Shown: positions 16,710 through 26,298, counted from the stretch's first letter. The stretch is DNA of 64,000 nucleotides from JABCYV01 sp963696025 (GCA_963696025.1 CAVOII010000014.1:310001-374000), one strand, 5' to 3'. Notes: generated from the sequence alone by a model not told the origin. Translations and numbers: made by a program.

Positions 16710-18053
16710 ATGAGATTCGCCAAAAGTTCTCTTCTGACAATGCTCACTGTCTCCGCCTACGCGCAGACTGCTGGGGTATCCCGCGAAGTCGAAACTGTCT
16801 ATCCGGACGCGCATTCGCTCTATGTGGATATACATCAGAATCCGGAACTATCGTCGCATGAAACTCAAACTGCAGCGAAACTGGCCAGCCGTCTGCGCAC
16901 TTTAGGCTACGACGTAACGGAACACGTTGGCGGCGCCGGAATCGTAGCCGTCCTCAAGAACGGCTCTGGCCCCATCGTCATGCTGCGTACAGAACTGGAT
17001 GCTCTTCCCGTGGAAGAAAAGACCGGCCTCCCCTATGCAAGTAAAGTTCATGCCAAAGACGACTCAGGGCGCGATGTTCCAGTCATGCACGCCTGCGGCC
17101 ACGACCTGCACATGGCGGCTCTCATGGCTACCGCCGCGATCATGGCGCACAGCAAAGACAGCTGGCATGGCACCCTCATGCTGATCGGACAACCGGCGGA
17201 GGAAACGATCAGCGGCGCCAAGCAGATGATTGCCGACGGGCTCTTTACGCGCTTTCCTAAGCCAGATGTCGGCGTAGCTCTCCACGTCGACAACTTGTCT
17301 CCGGCCGGGAAGGTCGGGGTGGGCTCGGGATATCGCTACGCGAATGCCGATTCCCTGCGGATCACAATTTACGGTAAGGGCGGACACGGTTCCGCCCCCA
17401 ACACCACCATCGATCCAGTCGTGATCGCGGCTCGGACCATCACGGCTCTGCAGACCATTGCTTCCCGCGAAGTGAAGCCCGGTGAGGCGGCCGTGATCAC
17501 CGTCGGGTACATCCTGGCCGGAACAAAAAATAACATTATTCCTGACCAAGCGGAGCTCGGCGTGACGGTGCGAACCTACAAGCCTGAAGTTCGCAAACAG
17601 GTTCTGGCTGCTATCGCACGGATCGCGAAAGCCGAAGCGGATGCCGCCGGGGTCCAGCGCGAGCCTTTGATCGAGCACTATGAGGCGACTAATGCGGTGT
17701 ATGACGACCCGGCTCTGGCTCGCCGTCTGACCAGCGCTCTCCAGTCGGCACTTGGGAAAGAGGATGTCGTCGAGGTCGATCCCATTATGGGTTCGGAGGA
17801 CTACTCTTATTTCATCGAGCAGGGTGTTCCATCTTTTTACTTCGCACTGGGCGGAGCAAATCCAGAAAAATATGCGGAAGCCAAAGGCTCGGGAGAAAAC
17901 CTCCCGTCAAATCATTCTTCCCTTTTCGCTCCGGACGTCGACCCCGCGCTGCGCACTGGAATCGCGGCGGAGGTAACAGTGCTCCGGAATCTGCTGAATG
18001 GATCCGCCAACGATCTCCGTAACACCGTGTCCCAGCCTTCCGCATCGAAATAG
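16710..18053 (+). CDS. Exported M20-family amidohydrolase (aminoacylase/carboxypeptidase type)
   Basis: 447 residues. A signal-like N-terminus (FAKSSLLTMLTVSAYA) precedes the catalytic domain. Metal ligands are visible in HACGHDLHMAA and QPAEE; the lid domain has GKGGHGSAPNTTIDPV, and the C-terminal ligand lies in the LPSNHSSLFAPDVDPAL region. This is the M20D group (IAA-amino-acid hydrolase, hippurate hydrolase and related), which removes acyl groups from N-acyl amino acids with two metal ions. The export signal suggests action in the periplasm. The start codon of lolA may overlap its 3' end. Confidence 0.88.
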   Translation: MRFAKSSLLTMLTVSAYAQTAGVSREVETVYPDAHSLYVDIHQNPELSSHETQTAAKLASRLRTLGYDVTEHVGGAGIVAVLKNGSGPIVMLRTELDALPVEEKTGLPYASKVHAKDDSGRDVPVMHACGHDLHMAALMATAAIMAHSKDSWHGTLMLIGQPAEETISGAKQMIADGLFTRFPKPDVGVALHVDNLSPAGKVGVGSGYRYANADSLRITIYGKGGHGSAPNTTIDPVVIAARTITALQTIASREVKPGEAAVITVGYILAGTKNNIIPDQAELGVTVRTYKPEVRKQVLAAIARIAKAEADAAGVQREPLIEHYEATNAVYDDPALARRLTSALQSALGKEDVVEVDPIMGSEDYSYFIEQGVPSFYFALGGANPEKYAEAKGSGENLPSNHSSLFAPDVDPALRTGIAAEVTVLRNLLNGSANDLRNTVSQPSASK

Positions 18054-18066
18054 CTACTCTGCTCTT

Positions 18067-18819
18067 ATGTTTTGGACGCAAAGATCCCTGAGAAGTACGA
18101 CCAGACATCAAAAATCATTGGTCCGAATTACCTCAATTTTTCTGCGGAACGTTTTTCTGCAGCTCATTGTTCTCTTTCCCCCGATACTTTTGCCAGTGAC
18201 TGCAGCGGCTGCTGCGGGAACCGGCACAGATATCCATGCAATTGCCCAAGCCGTAGACAATCATTACAACCACCTGCGTACGCTGGAGACCGACTTTACC
18301 GAGATCTACCGCGGAGCCGGGGCGGAGCGTACTGAGTCCGGGACATTATGGTTAAAAAAACCCGGCAAGATGCACTGGGAGTATCGTTCTCCCAAAGAGA
18401 AGTTGTTCCTGAGCGATGGCCAGAACGCATGGTTCTACGTTCCTGGAGATCGCCGGGCGACGAAGACCCCAGTGCGTAAGTTGGACGACTTGCGTTCCCC
18501 CCTGGGCCTCCTACTAGGTAAGACCAAGCTGGAGAAGGAATTGCAAGAATTGTCTTGGGCTCCGGATGTTGCCCCTTTGAGGCCGGGAAATGTTGTCATC
18601 CGAGGCGAGCCGAGGGCCATGGCAGATCGCGTGAGCCAGGTGATACTCGAAATCTCCCCTGATGACCGAATTGACCGCATCCTAATAGAGGGAGTGGATG
18701 AATCGGTTACGGAATATCGCTTTAACCATCAAAAGGAAAATGTGGAAATCGATAGCCAACGTTTCCGCTTTGTTCCTCCTCCAGGTGTGGAAGTCATCGA
18801 GGGCAATCTTGGTCCTTGA
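18067..18819 (+). CDS. lolA: Outer-membrane lipoprotein carrier protein LolA
   Basis: About 250 residues from the ATG at 18067; an in-frame ATG at 17998 overlaps the preceding gene and is less likely. A long basic leader and signal peptide (FLRNVFLQLIVLFPPILLP) precede the mature domain. LolA features are the LETDFTEIYRGAG start, GTLWLKKPGKMHWEYRSP and DGQNAWFYVP blocks, and the half-barrel beta strands. It should accept lipoproteins from LolCDE and carry them over the periplasm to the outer membrane. Its partners are not in the window. It is 13 bp after the amidohydrolase. Confidence 0.85.
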   Translation: MFWTQRSLRSTTRHQKSLVRITSIFLRNVFLQLIVLFPPILLPVTAAAAAGTGTDIHAIAQAVDNHYNHLRTLETDFTEIYRGAGAERTESGTLWLKKPGKMHWEYRSPKEKLFLSDGQNAWFYVPGDRRATKTPVRKLDDLRSPLGLLLGKTKLEKELQELSWAPDVAPLRPGNVVIRGEPRAMADRVSQVILEISPDDRIDRILIEGVDESVTEYRFNHQKENVEIDSQRFRFVPPPGVEVIEGNLGP

Positions 18820-19013
18820 GTCCGATCGACGGACGTACTCAAGGGGCCGCAAGCTTCTGTTTTTACTTGGTTTACAGCTAGTCTTTGGATTTGCATGTCC
18901 CAGCCGGAAAGCTCGTTACCAGCGATACCTAAAACGAAGGTTTGCACTCGCATATTCACACCGGGTTAATGCTTTTGAATGCTAGACTTGAGAGGGCGGT
19001 AATCTGACGGGAC

Positions 19014-20225
19014 ATGGCCGAATTCCTGGTAAAAGTCGCGGATGAGCGCGGGCGCCTGCTACAGCAGGTGGAGAACGGCTATTCTCAATCCGAGGTGCGC
19101 GACCGATTCGTGCAGCAGGGTTACCTGGTGTACTGGGTCAAACCGCGAGGGCTTTTTGCGGGCGGCTCGATGCGGATGGGGGGGCGGAAGGTAAAGCAGA
19201 GTCAGTTCGTTATCTTCAATCAGCAGTTCCTGACTCTGATCAAGGCCGGCCTACCGATCCTGAGCTCTTTGGATTTGCTGATCAAGCGGCAAAAGCCGGG
19301 TCAGTTCCGTTCGTTACTGGAGAACGTCCGGGATCGGGTGAAGGGCGGCGAGTTGCTCTCGGATGCCTTTGCGGCGCAGCGAACCTTCCCCAAGATATAC
19401 ACCACCACACTGTTAGCGGGAGAGAAGAGCGGAAACATGGAAGAAGTCTTGTCACGCTACATAGCATTTCAACGGCTGGCATTGACCTTCAAGAAGAAGT
19501 TGGCAGTTTCGCTGGTGTATCCGACGCTGCTGGTGATCGTAGTGATGTGCATGGTGGTGTTCCTGATTACGTACGTTGTTCCTGAGTTCGCGAAGTTGTT
19601 CGAGAATCTGAACGCGCAGCTGCCAGCCCCTACAGTCCTCATGCTCGCAGTGGGCCAGGGTGCACAGAAGTACGCGCCCTATCTCGCGATTGGTTTAGTC
19701 GTGCTGATATTTTTGCTGTGGCGCTGGAAGAACACGGATCGAGGCGCCGATCAGATCGACGGCTGCATTCTCAAACTGCCATTGCTCGGCCAGATTTGGC
19801 TGAAATATCAGGTGGCGAATTTCGCCCGCATGCTTTCGACATTGCTGGCCGGAGGCTTGCCACTGGTCCCGGCTCTTGAAACCGCGGGCGCATCGATGAG
19901 CAGCCGGCGGATTCTGAATGGCATCGCTGAGGCCGCGACCAGAGTGCGCGAAGGCCAGACGCTCTCCGGAAGTCTCGAAGAACAAAAGATGTTTCCTGAT
20001 CTGTCGGTGGAAATGATCGAAGTCGGTGAATCGACCGGGGCCTTACCGGCTATGCTGAATTCCGTGGCGGAATTCTATGAAGAGGATGTGCAGACTGCGC
20101 TGGGCGCGACTATGGCATTGATCGAACCCGTGATTCTCATCATTATGGCGGTTTTTGTCGGGGGAGTGTTGATTTCTCTATATCTGCCGATCTTTACTTT
20201 AGGGTCGGGCGGAGCTATTCACTAA
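19014..20225 (+). CDS. pilC: Type IV pilus / type II secretion inner-membrane platform protein
   Basis: 403 residues. Two T2SSF domains are visible, with the NQQFLTLIKAGLPILSSLDL start of the first and ARMLSTLLAGGLPLVPALET of the second, and three large hydrophobic segments (near residues 165-190, 215-240 and 370-395). This is the PilC/GspF protein that couples the motor ATPase to the growing pseudopilus. It starts the core pilus cluster of seven co-directional genes. Choice between PilC and GspF cannot be made from sequence alone; the adjacent pilM-N-O favours a type IV pilus. Confidence 0.88.
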   Translation: MAEFLVKVADERGRLLQQVENGYSQSEVRDRFVQQGYLVYWVKPRGLFAGGSMRMGGRKVKQSQFVIFNQQFLTLIKAGLPILSSLDLLIKRQKPGQFRSLLENVRDRVKGGELLSDAFAAQRTFPKIYTTTLLAGEKSGNMEEVLSRYIAFQRLALTFKKKLAVSLVYPTLLVIVVMCMVVFLITYVVPEFAKLFENLNAQLPAPTVLMLAVGQGAQKYAPYLAIGLVVLIFLLWRWKNTDRGADQIDGCILKLPLLGQIWLKYQVANFARMLSTLLAGGLPLVPALETAGASMSSRRILNGIAEAATRVREGQTLSGSLEEQKMFPDLSVEMIEVGESTGALPAMLNSVAEFYEEDVQTALGATMALIEPVILIIMAVFVGGVLISLYLPIFTLGSGGAIH

Positions 20226-20284
20226 AACTAGAACAAACACGTACGGCAGGTTTTTGCAGACAGATCCCGCAGGCAGATTTGGAA

Positions 20285-21964
20285 ATGGCACGAATGGCAG
20301 AAAAAAAGACAGCGTTCGCGAATGGGGAGAACGGCGGTCAGGTCGCGCCCCTGGCTCCGGCCAACGATTTGGAAAAGGCGCAGGACGTCGCCCGGCGTTA
20401 CCGCTGTGAGTTCGTGGACCTGCACAACTTCCAGCTCCATCACGATCTCTTCAAGAAAATTCCAGTGGACTTGATGTTCCGTTACAACTTTATCCCGCTG
20501 GAAGAGACGCGCGACGGACGGCTGGCCATCGCCATCGCCGATCCCAGCCAACTGATGATGATCGACGAGATCAGTCTGCTGCTGGGGAAACGCATCCTCA
20601 CCAAGGTTTCCACACTGGCGCAGATCAGCGAAATTCTTAAAAAGACGGAACAGTCCAAGCGTGTTCTGGAGGAAGCCAGCGAAGGCTTCACCCTGGACTA
20701 TATCCGCGAGGACGAGGGCGCAGGCGACGAAAGCATTTCCATCGACCGCCTGACGGCGCAGGGAGACATCAGCCCGATCATCCGATTGGTCGACACCACC
20801 ATTTTTACAGCCTTACAGCGGCGGGCCAGCGACATTCACATCGAAACTCAGGACGATTCGGTGTGCATCAAGTTCCGCATCGACGGGGTGCTCACTCAGG
20901 CCATGCCTCCGATCGCAAAAGAACATCACTCCACCATCATCTCGCGTATCAAGGTGATGAGCGAACTGGACATTTCAGAGCGGCGCGTGCCGCAGGACGG
21001 CCGCTTCCGCGTGAAATATGGCAATCCGGAACGTCCCATCGACTTCCGTGTCTCCATCATGCCCTCGATTCACGGCGAAGATGCAGTGCTGCGCGTGCTG
21101 GATAAGGAGTCGATGAGCGAGAAGTTTCACAAACTCGTTCTCGACGTGGTGGGATTCGACGAGGACGACTTGCGCAAGTTTCGCCGCTATATCAGTGAGC
21201 CTTACGGCATGGTACTGGTCACCGGACCGACTGGCAGCGGCAAGACCACGACGCTTTACGCGGCGGTCAATGAGATCAAGACTGATGAAGATAAGATCAT
21301 CACCATCGAAGATCCGGTGGAATACCAGATCCGCGGCATCACTCAGATTCCGGTGAATGAGAAGAAGGGATTAACCTTCGCCCGCGGGTTGCGCTCGATT
21401 CTGCGTCACGATCCGGACAAGATCATGGTGGGCGAAATCCGCGACACTGAAACGGCGCAAATCGCCATCCAGTCCGCCCTCACCGGGCACCTGGTGTTCA
21501 CCACGGTGCACGCTAATAATGTCGTCGACGTGATTGGGCGCTTTCTGAACATGGGCGTCGAGCCGTATAACTTTGTTTCCGCTTTGAACTGCATCCTGGC
21601 GCAGCGGCTGGTCAGGCTGATTTGTGAATCCTGCCGGACAGTGGTTCATTATCCGCCGGAGACGCTTGAGGCCAGCGGTCTCGACCCCGAGCAGTGGTCC
21701 AAAGTCTCGTTCTATGAGGGCCAGGGCTGCATCGAGTGCGCCGGAACAGGATTCCGCGGACGCACTGCGATCCATGAACTGCTGGATCTGAGCGACCGCA
21801 TTCGAGAGATGATCCTGCTCAAAAAGCCAACGTCGGAAATTCGCAAGGCGGCGCGTGAGGAGGGCATGCGGTTCCTGCGCGAGTCGGCCCTGGATAAAGT
21901 GCGTCTGGGCATGACCACGCTGAAGGAAATCAACAAGGTCACCTTCATCGAGAGCATGCGGTAG
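20285..21964 (+). CDS. pilB: Assembly ATPase PilB/GspE
   Basis: About 559 residues from the ATG at 20285; TTG at 20279 and ATG at 20294 are alternatives, the last with GGAAA at good spacing. An N-terminal MshEN-like domain (residues about 20-150) is followed by the motor domain: Walker A GPTGSGKTT, Asp box (TIEDPVEYQI), Walker B (IMVGEIRD) and His box (VFTTVHAN). A tetracysteine zinc site (CESC...CIEC) precedes GRTAIHELL. Everything for ATP-driven pilus extension is present. Retraction ATPase PilT is not in the window. Confidence 0.92.
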   Translation: MARMAEKKTAFANGENGGQVAPLAPANDLEKAQDVARRYRCEFVDLHNFQLHHDLFKKIPVDLMFRYNFIPLEETRDGRLAIAIADPSQLMMIDEISLLLGKRILTKVSTLAQISEILKKTEQSKRVLEEASEGFTLDYIREDEGAGDESISIDRLTAQGDISPIIRLVDTTIFTALQRRASDIHIETQDDSVCIKFRIDGVLTQAMPPIAKEHHSTIISRIKVMSELDISERRVPQDGRFRVKYGNPERPIDFRVSIMPSIHGEDAVLRVLDKESMSEKFHKLVLDVVGFDEDDLRKFRRYISEPYGMVLVTGPTGSGKTTTLYAAVNEIKTDEDKIITIEDPVEYQIRGITQIPVNEKKGLTFARGLRSILRHDPDKIMVGEIRDTETAQIAIQSALTGHLVFTTVHANNVVDVIGRFLNMGVEPYNFVSALNCILAQRLVRLICESCRTVVHYPPETLEASGLDPEQWSKVSFYEGQGCIECAGTGFRGRTAIHELLDLSDRIREMILLKKPTSEIRKAAREEGMRFLRESALDKVRLGMTTLKEINKVTFIESMR

Positions 21965-22079
21965 TAGAGTCTGGCGGCGCAAGGCGTTCCGCGAAGTTGC
22001 GTTTTGGCCAGTGACACTAGTGCCCTTCCAGCTATTGCATTTCTAGCCGCCGCAGAGTTTCATTTAAACTACTGAAACC

Positions 22080-22976
22080 ATGAATCATAGTTTCAAGTCC
22101 GGCTCCAAGCCGAAGATGGCTTGCGAAATCGCTGCCGACCGGGTGCTGGCGGGCCGGGTTTCCGATACCGGCGAAGTGGTGGAGGTTTGCTCTTCCCATG
22201 AACTGGCGCCGGGCAGCGTAGTCCCCGACCTTATCGAAGCTAATCTGCGCGAGCGCAACTCGGTCTTTCAAACACTCCGTGACACCCTGGGCAGCGTCGG
22301 CGGTCGCTCTCGCGATGTGATTGCCGTACTGCCAGATGCGGCGGTTCGGGTGGTATTGCTCGATTTCGATACACTTCCGACCAACTCGGCAGAGGCCGAG
22401 GGAGTGGTGCGTTTCCGCCTGAAGAAGTCGCTTCCCTTTGACGTGGATAAAGCCAAGGTCTCTTATCAGGCACAGCCTTCGAATAACGGCGTGCGCGTCA
22501 TCGCGGCAGTGGCGCTAACCAGTGTGATCGAAGACTACGAATCTGCTTTTCATGAGGCGGGATACAGTCCTGGCGTAGTATTGCCTTCCATGCTCGCGGC
22601 GCTGGGCGCAGCCGAGGCTCGCATGCCCACTTTGGTCATTAAGGTGGATGCTCGAACCACCAGTATCGCCATCCTTGATCAGCAACAGTTACTTCTTTTC
22701 CGCACGTTGGAAAACACCCGCGGCGTCACCATCACTGGCGAACAACTGGCGGAGGAAGTCTATCCTTCGGTGGTGTTCTTCCAAGACACCTATCACCTGA
22801 ACATCGACCAGATTTTTGTCGCCGGCCTGCCGGAGTCAGGCGGGGCCGCGCCAGCACTGCGAGCCCAGACCGGCGCCGAGGTCCGGGAACTGGTAGTCGC
22901 GTCGCAACTGGGCACGACCGTGAGTGCAATTCCGAAGTGGAGGATGGCCGGGGTTGTGGGAGCCCTGCTTTCCTGA
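22080..22976 (+). CDS. pilM: Pilus assembly protein PilM (actin-like)
   Basis: 298 residues. The sequence is shorter and more divergent than typical PilM (about 350), but the arrangement with pilN and pilO directly following and ASKHA-like segments (VIAVLPDAAVRVVLLDFDTL, then a VVRFRLKKSLPFD block and LVIKVDARTTSIAIL) fits. PilM binds the cytoplasmic tail of PilN and ATP. Its stop overlaps the pilN start (TGATG). Cytoplasmic. Confidence 0.8.
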   Translation: MNHSFKSGSKPKMACEIAADRVLAGRVSDTGEVVEVCSSHELAPGSVVPDLIEANLRERNSVFQTLRDTLGSVGGRSRDVIAVLPDAAVRVVLLDFDTLPTNSAEAEGVVRFRLKKSLPFDVDKAKVSYQAQPSNNGVRVIAAVALTSVIEDYESAFHEAGYSPGVVLPSMLAALGAAEARMPTLVIKVDARTTSIAILDQQQLLLFRTLENTRGVTITGEQLAEEVYPSVVFFQDTYHLNIDQIFVAGLPESGGAAPALRAQTGAEVRELVVASQLGTTVSAIPKWRMAGVVGALLS

Positions 22977-23569
22977 TGCGCATTGATATTAATCTCGCGA
23001 CTCAGCGTTACGAAGATGCGCGGAGCTTCTGGTGGCGCTGGGGCCTGCCGCTGGCGGGGTTGGGCGTTCTCACCTTGGTGCTGTTGTATAGTGTCCTCCA
23101 TGGGTGGGCCGCGGCACAGAGGGCCCGCGGGCTGGTCCGCAAGGGTGAGCAGCAAATCGCTGCGCTCGACAGGCAGAAGGCCGATGCGGAAGCGATTTTG
23201 AACCGGCCTGAAAATCGGAGCACCCGCGACCGCTCGCAATTTCTGAACGATCTTTTTCAGCGCAAGGCTTTCTCCTGGACCAGGGTTTTCGAAGACATGG
23301 AACGGGTGATGCCGCCACGCCTCCACGTGGTCTCGATCCAACCTGAAATGACTTCTGATAAACAACTGGCGATCAAGCTCGTGGTGGCCGGTGAGTCGCG
23401 CGAGCGCGCCCTCGATCTGGTGCGTAGAATGGAAGATTCGCAACGCTTCCGGAAGACGCACATCGAGTCCGAGACCACCCAGAGTGGGCAAGGCACAGGG
23501 GACAATGTAAGGTTCGATATCAACGCTTTGTACATCCCTGAAACTGCTGGCCGAAGAGGATCACCGTAA
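22976..23569 (+). CDS. pilN: Pilus assembly protein PilN
   Basis: About 197 residues from the ATG at 22976, whose first base is the last base of the pilM stop. The tail MRIDINLATQRYEDAR is the PilM-binding INLA motif of PilN. One membrane helix (LPLAGLGVLTLVLLYSVL) follows, then a periplasmic coiled coil and a ferredoxin-like domain. The stop overlaps the pilO start (TAATG). Confidence 0.88.
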   Translation: MRIDINLATQRYEDARSFWWRWGLPLAGLGVLTLVLLYSVLHGWAAAQRARGLVRKGEQQIAALDRQKADAEAILNRPENRSTRDRSQFLNDLFQRKAFSWTRVFEDMERVMPPRLHVVSIQPEMTSDKQLAIKLVVAGESRERALDLVRRMEDSQRFRKTHIESETTQSGQGTGDNVRFDINALYIPETAGRRGSP

Positions 23570-24120
23570 TGCCGGATTTACGCGACACGCGACAGAAGTT
23601 GAAAGTTGCGATTGCCACTCTGGCGCTCGTTGACGCAGTGGCGGCGGTGGTGCTGTTTTCTCCGTTGGTGGGATCGGCTCGCTCCCGCGACCAGCAATTG
23701 CAACAGATGGGAAGCGAGATTCAGATCAAGACCCGCCAAGTTGAACCGCTCCGGGATGTGGACAAGAAAGTCGCCGCCGCGGGTCAGCAGATCGATGATT
23801 TCTACAAGAAGCGCTTGCCGGGTCAAGATTCGGCTATCGCCGCGGAGTTAGGCAAACTGGCGGCGCAGAGCGGAGTAAAAATCGGACAAATCAAGTACGG
23901 TTCTAAAGAAACGGAGAAGGAAACGCCGCCGGAGGGTTTGCAGCCGCTCAAGATTGAAGCCGATTTTTCGGGTGATTATCTTCAATTAGTGCGCTTTGTG
24001 AACTCCGTGGAGCGTGCTCCGTTATTTTTTATTATCGATAGTGTGGAACTGGGCGGTGAGCAGGCTGGAGTGGTCCGGCTGCAGTTGAAGCTGGAAACTT
24101 ACTTGAAGACGGGTGCTTAG
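23569..24120 (+). CDS. pilO: Pilus assembly protein PilO
   Basis: 183 residues; ATG at 23569 overlaps the pilN stop. A short cytoplasmic tail, a membrane helix (LALVDAVAAVVLFSPLV), a coiled coil with QLQQMGSEIQIKTRQVEPLR and a C-terminal ferredoxin-like fold are seen. PilO pairs with PilN in the periplasm to link the platform with the secretin. Followed at once by the PilP-like gene (no gap). Confidence 0.85.
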   Translation: MPDLRDTRQKLKVAIATLALVDAVAAVVLFSPLVGSARSRDQQLQQMGSEIQIKTRQVEPLRDVDKKVAAAGQQIDDFYKKRLPGQDSAIAAELGKLAAQSGVKIGQIKYGSKETEKETPPEGLQPLKIEADFSGDYLQLVRFVNSVERAPLFFIIDSVELGGEQAGVVRLQLKLETYLKTGA

Positions 24121-24699
24121 GTGGAAGTGGGAGCGGAGAACCGGAACAAGCTGATTGCGGCGGTCGTGCTGGGCGTGCTTGCGCTCGGGTTAGTGGGCCG
24201 ATGGATGTTTATGTCGGGGAGCTCGAATGCCGCCGCACCGTCCGCCCCTGCCGCTGCTCCCGCAGCAGGGCCGCGGGTCTCGACCGTCGGCAGGAAGGTC
24301 GGCGCCGGTTCATTTTCGCTCGATCCCACGTTGAGATTCGACTGGCTCAGGGCTAGCGAAGACACCAAGTATACGGGTACGGGACGAAATATCTTCCTGG
24401 CAGCGGCCGACATTCCGAAGCCGACTCATCGTCCCAACACTGATAACCCGATGCCTCCACCGCCACCGCCCGGGCCGCCGCCGCCGCCACCCATCAATCT
24501 GGTGTTTTTTGGATTTGCCAGTAAGCCGGGCGAGCCTAAGAAAGTCTTCCTGTCGCAAGGTGGAGATGTATTCATCGCCGGCGAAGGTGAGATCGTCGAC
24601 CGCCGCTATAAGATTTCGCGCATCACGGCGGTTTCCGTGGAAGTGGAAGACGTGCTTAATAACAACCGGCAGAGTATTCCGTTGACGCAGACGCAGTGA
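24121..24699 (+). CDS. PilP-like pilus assembly protein with polyproline linker
   Basis: 192 residues from a GTG right after the pilO stop. A membrane anchor (IAAVVLGVLALGLVGRWMF) is followed by an Ala/Pro linker, a region with TGRNIF, then a proline tract (six and seven prolines separated by glycine, near residues 110-123) and a small beta domain: LVFFGFASKPGEPKKVFL, GEGEIVDRRYKISRI. The latter resembles the PilP/GspC homology region that contacts the secretin. Unlike classical PilP no lipobox is seen. Assignment rests on position and the HR-like domain. Confidence 0.7.
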   Translation: MEVGAENRNKLIAAVVLGVLALGLVGRWMFMSGSSNAAAPSAPAAAPAAGPRVSTVGRKVGAGSFSLDPTLRFDWLRASEDTKYTGTGRNIFLAAADIPKPTHRPNTDNPMPPPPPPGPPPPPPINLVFFGFASKPGEPKKVFLSQGGDVFIAGEGEIVDRRYKISRITAVSVEVEDVLNNNRQSIPLTQTQ

Positions 24700-25655
24700 T
24701 GCGTAGCAGGAGAGTTTCCAGTACGATGGCGGTGCCGGTGAGAACTCGGAGCAGGCGGCATTCTGAGCAGGGCTACATTCTGCTTACGCTCATGCTGTTC
24801 GTGACGCTATTGGTAATCGCAGCCGCGGCTGCGGCGCCTTCGATCTTTCTCCAGGTCAAGCGCGACCGCGAAGAGGAATTGATCCATCGCGGAGTGCAAT
24901 ACTCGCGGGCGATTCGCCGCTTTGTGAAGAAGACCGGCGGCTATCCCGTACGGCTTGAGCAGCTGGATAACACCAATAACGTCCACTACCTCCGCAAACG
25001 CTACAAGGATCCACTGACGGGCAAAGACTTCAAAATACTCCGGCAGGGGGACGTGCGAACGTCATTCGGGCCAGGGATCAGTGGGGCTACCCCGGTCGGC
25101 GGCAACTCTCCCTTTGGGGCGTCCCCACTGGGCGGCGGCCCTGCAGCAGGAGGCTTGGGCGCGGCACCAGGAGGTTTGGGGGCGGCATCGGGCGGCCTGG
25201 CCACAGCAGCGGCCTCACCCGCGGTCACGGATGCACAGGCGCAGGACGCGAATCAGCCCGGCTCCAACGGGCAGTCCCAGTCCATATCATCTCAGGGAGC
25301 TACCGATACTGGTGACAAGTTATCTGCTACCGTGTTCGGAGGTGGGCCAATCGTTGGCGTGGCCAGCACTAGCAAAGATAAGACCATTCGCGAGTTCAAT
25401 AAGAAGAACCACTATAACGAGTGGCAGTTCATATATGATCCGACAACCGACCGCGGTGGATTACTGAGCACGCCGAACCAGCCTCCGTTACAGGGAGCGA
25501 TACCCAATCTTCAACAAGGCGCGCCAGGCGCAACTGGTACAGGATTCGGATCTGGCAACGGGGGACTCGGATCCAACAATGGGGCGTTCGGATCGCCGGG
25601 CATGATTCCGCAGCAGAACCAACCTCCAACCCAACCGCCTCCACAGCAGCAATAG
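24699..25655 (+). CDS. Pseudopilin-like protein with Gly/Pro-rich tail
   Basis: About 318 residues from the ATG at 24699 (GTG at 24696 is possible). After a basic leader there is SEQGYILLTLMLFVTLLVIA, where a Gly-Tyr replaces the usual Gly-Phe and Glu5 is missing; this is unusual for a prepilin and raises doubt whether it is cleaved. The next segment, VKRDREEELIHRGVQYSRAI, RRFVKKTGGYP and LRKRYKDPLTGKDF, is GspG-like. From about residue 125 the chain is low-complexity, rich in Gly, Ala, Gln and Pro, and ends in a PPTQPPPQQQ tail. Last gene of the core pilus cluster. Confidence 0.75.
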   Translation: MRSRRVSSTMAVPVRTRSRRHSEQGYILLTLMLFVTLLVIAAAAAAPSIFLQVKRDREEELIHRGVQYSRAIRRFVKKTGGYPVRLEQLDNTNNVHYLRKRYKDPLTGKDFKILRQGDVRTSFGPGISGATPVGGNSPFGASPLGGGPAAGGLGAAPGGLGAASGGLATAAASPAVTDAQAQDANQPGSNGQSQSISSQGATDTGDKLSATVFGGGPIVGVASTSKDKTIREFNKKNHYNEWQFIYDPTTDRGGLLSTPNQPPLQGAIPNLQQGAPGATGTGFGSGNGGLGSNNGAFGSPGMIPQQNQPPTQPPPQQQ

Positions 25656-25675
25656 CTCAATCTCTGCAAAAGGAA

Positions 25676-25703
25676 AAGCCTCGCCACAAATGTAACGAGG
25701 CTT
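25676..25703 (-). terminator. Terminator for the erpA-like gene, possibly bidirectional
   Basis: AAGCCTCG and CGAGGCTT form an 8-bp stem around a 12-base loop. On the minus strand it is followed by TTCCTTTT, 41 bp after the stop of the iron-sulfur gene; the pilus cluster ends 20 bp away on the other side. Confidence 0.65.
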
Positions 25704-25743
25704 GACCGTCCAAACACGTTTCTGCGCGTCGGACGCCGATCTG

Positions 25744-26121
25744 TTAAACGCTAAACGAGGAGCCGCAACCGCAAGTGCTCTTCACGTTCGGATTCTCGAA
25801 CTTGAAGCCGGCGCCCTCCAGGGTCTCAACATAATCAACGATGCATCCGTTCAGGTACATCACCGAAGTCGCGTCCACATAGACTTTAAGACCGTCCATG
25901 TCGAAGACTTTGTCCATCATGCCGGAGGCGTTTTCGAACGACATCGAATAGGAAAAGCCGGAACAGCCTCCGCCGACAACACCCACGCGCAGGCCGGCAG
26001 GAACGGGGTTCTGTTGGCCCATGATTTCCTTGACCTTGGCGACGGCGTTTGGGGTCAAGGTAATGGGGGCGGTCTTCACCTTGGTTTCGGGCTTCACTTC
26101 CGGGATGGTTGTCGTGGCCAT
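25744..26121 (-). CDS. erpA: HesB/IscA/ErpA iron-sulfur cluster carrier
   Basis: About 125 residues from the ATG at 26121, with AAGGAGATATC before it. The three cluster-binding cysteines are present: C53 in GGGCSGFSY and C117/C119 in TCGCGSSF. An N-terminal extension of about 18 residues is added to the usual 107. A-type carriers transfer Fe-S clusters to apo-enzymes; candidates in this window are the radical SAM and Rieske proteins. ErpA, IscA and SufA cannot be told apart safely. Confidence 0.88.
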   Translation of the reverse strand: MATTTIPEVKPETKVKTAPITLTPNAVAKVKEIMGQQNPVPAGLRVGVVGGGCSGFSYSMSFENASGMMDKVFDMDGLKVYVDATSVMYLNGCIVDYVETLEGAGFKFENPNVKSTCGCGSSFSV

Positions 26122-26292
26122 TGATATCTCCTTGAAACAATGAGTCAAATTTGATTATAGCAAACTCAGTCGCAGAGGGGCGCGCGAAAAACCAATCCAA
26201 ATTTCAAGCGTGCCTCTGTAATACTTAGATGAACCGGCGTTCTTCAGGACGCACACCGGAAACAAAAATGCGTGACCCTTGCCCGGCGGAGC

Positions 26293-26298
26293 TATAAT
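26293..26298 (+). promoter_or_regulatory. -10 box upstream of the small membrane protein gene
   Basis: A perfect TATAAT about 100 bp before the ATG at 26397. The -35 is poor (GTGACC at 26272 with 15-bp spacing). Confidence 0.3.
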
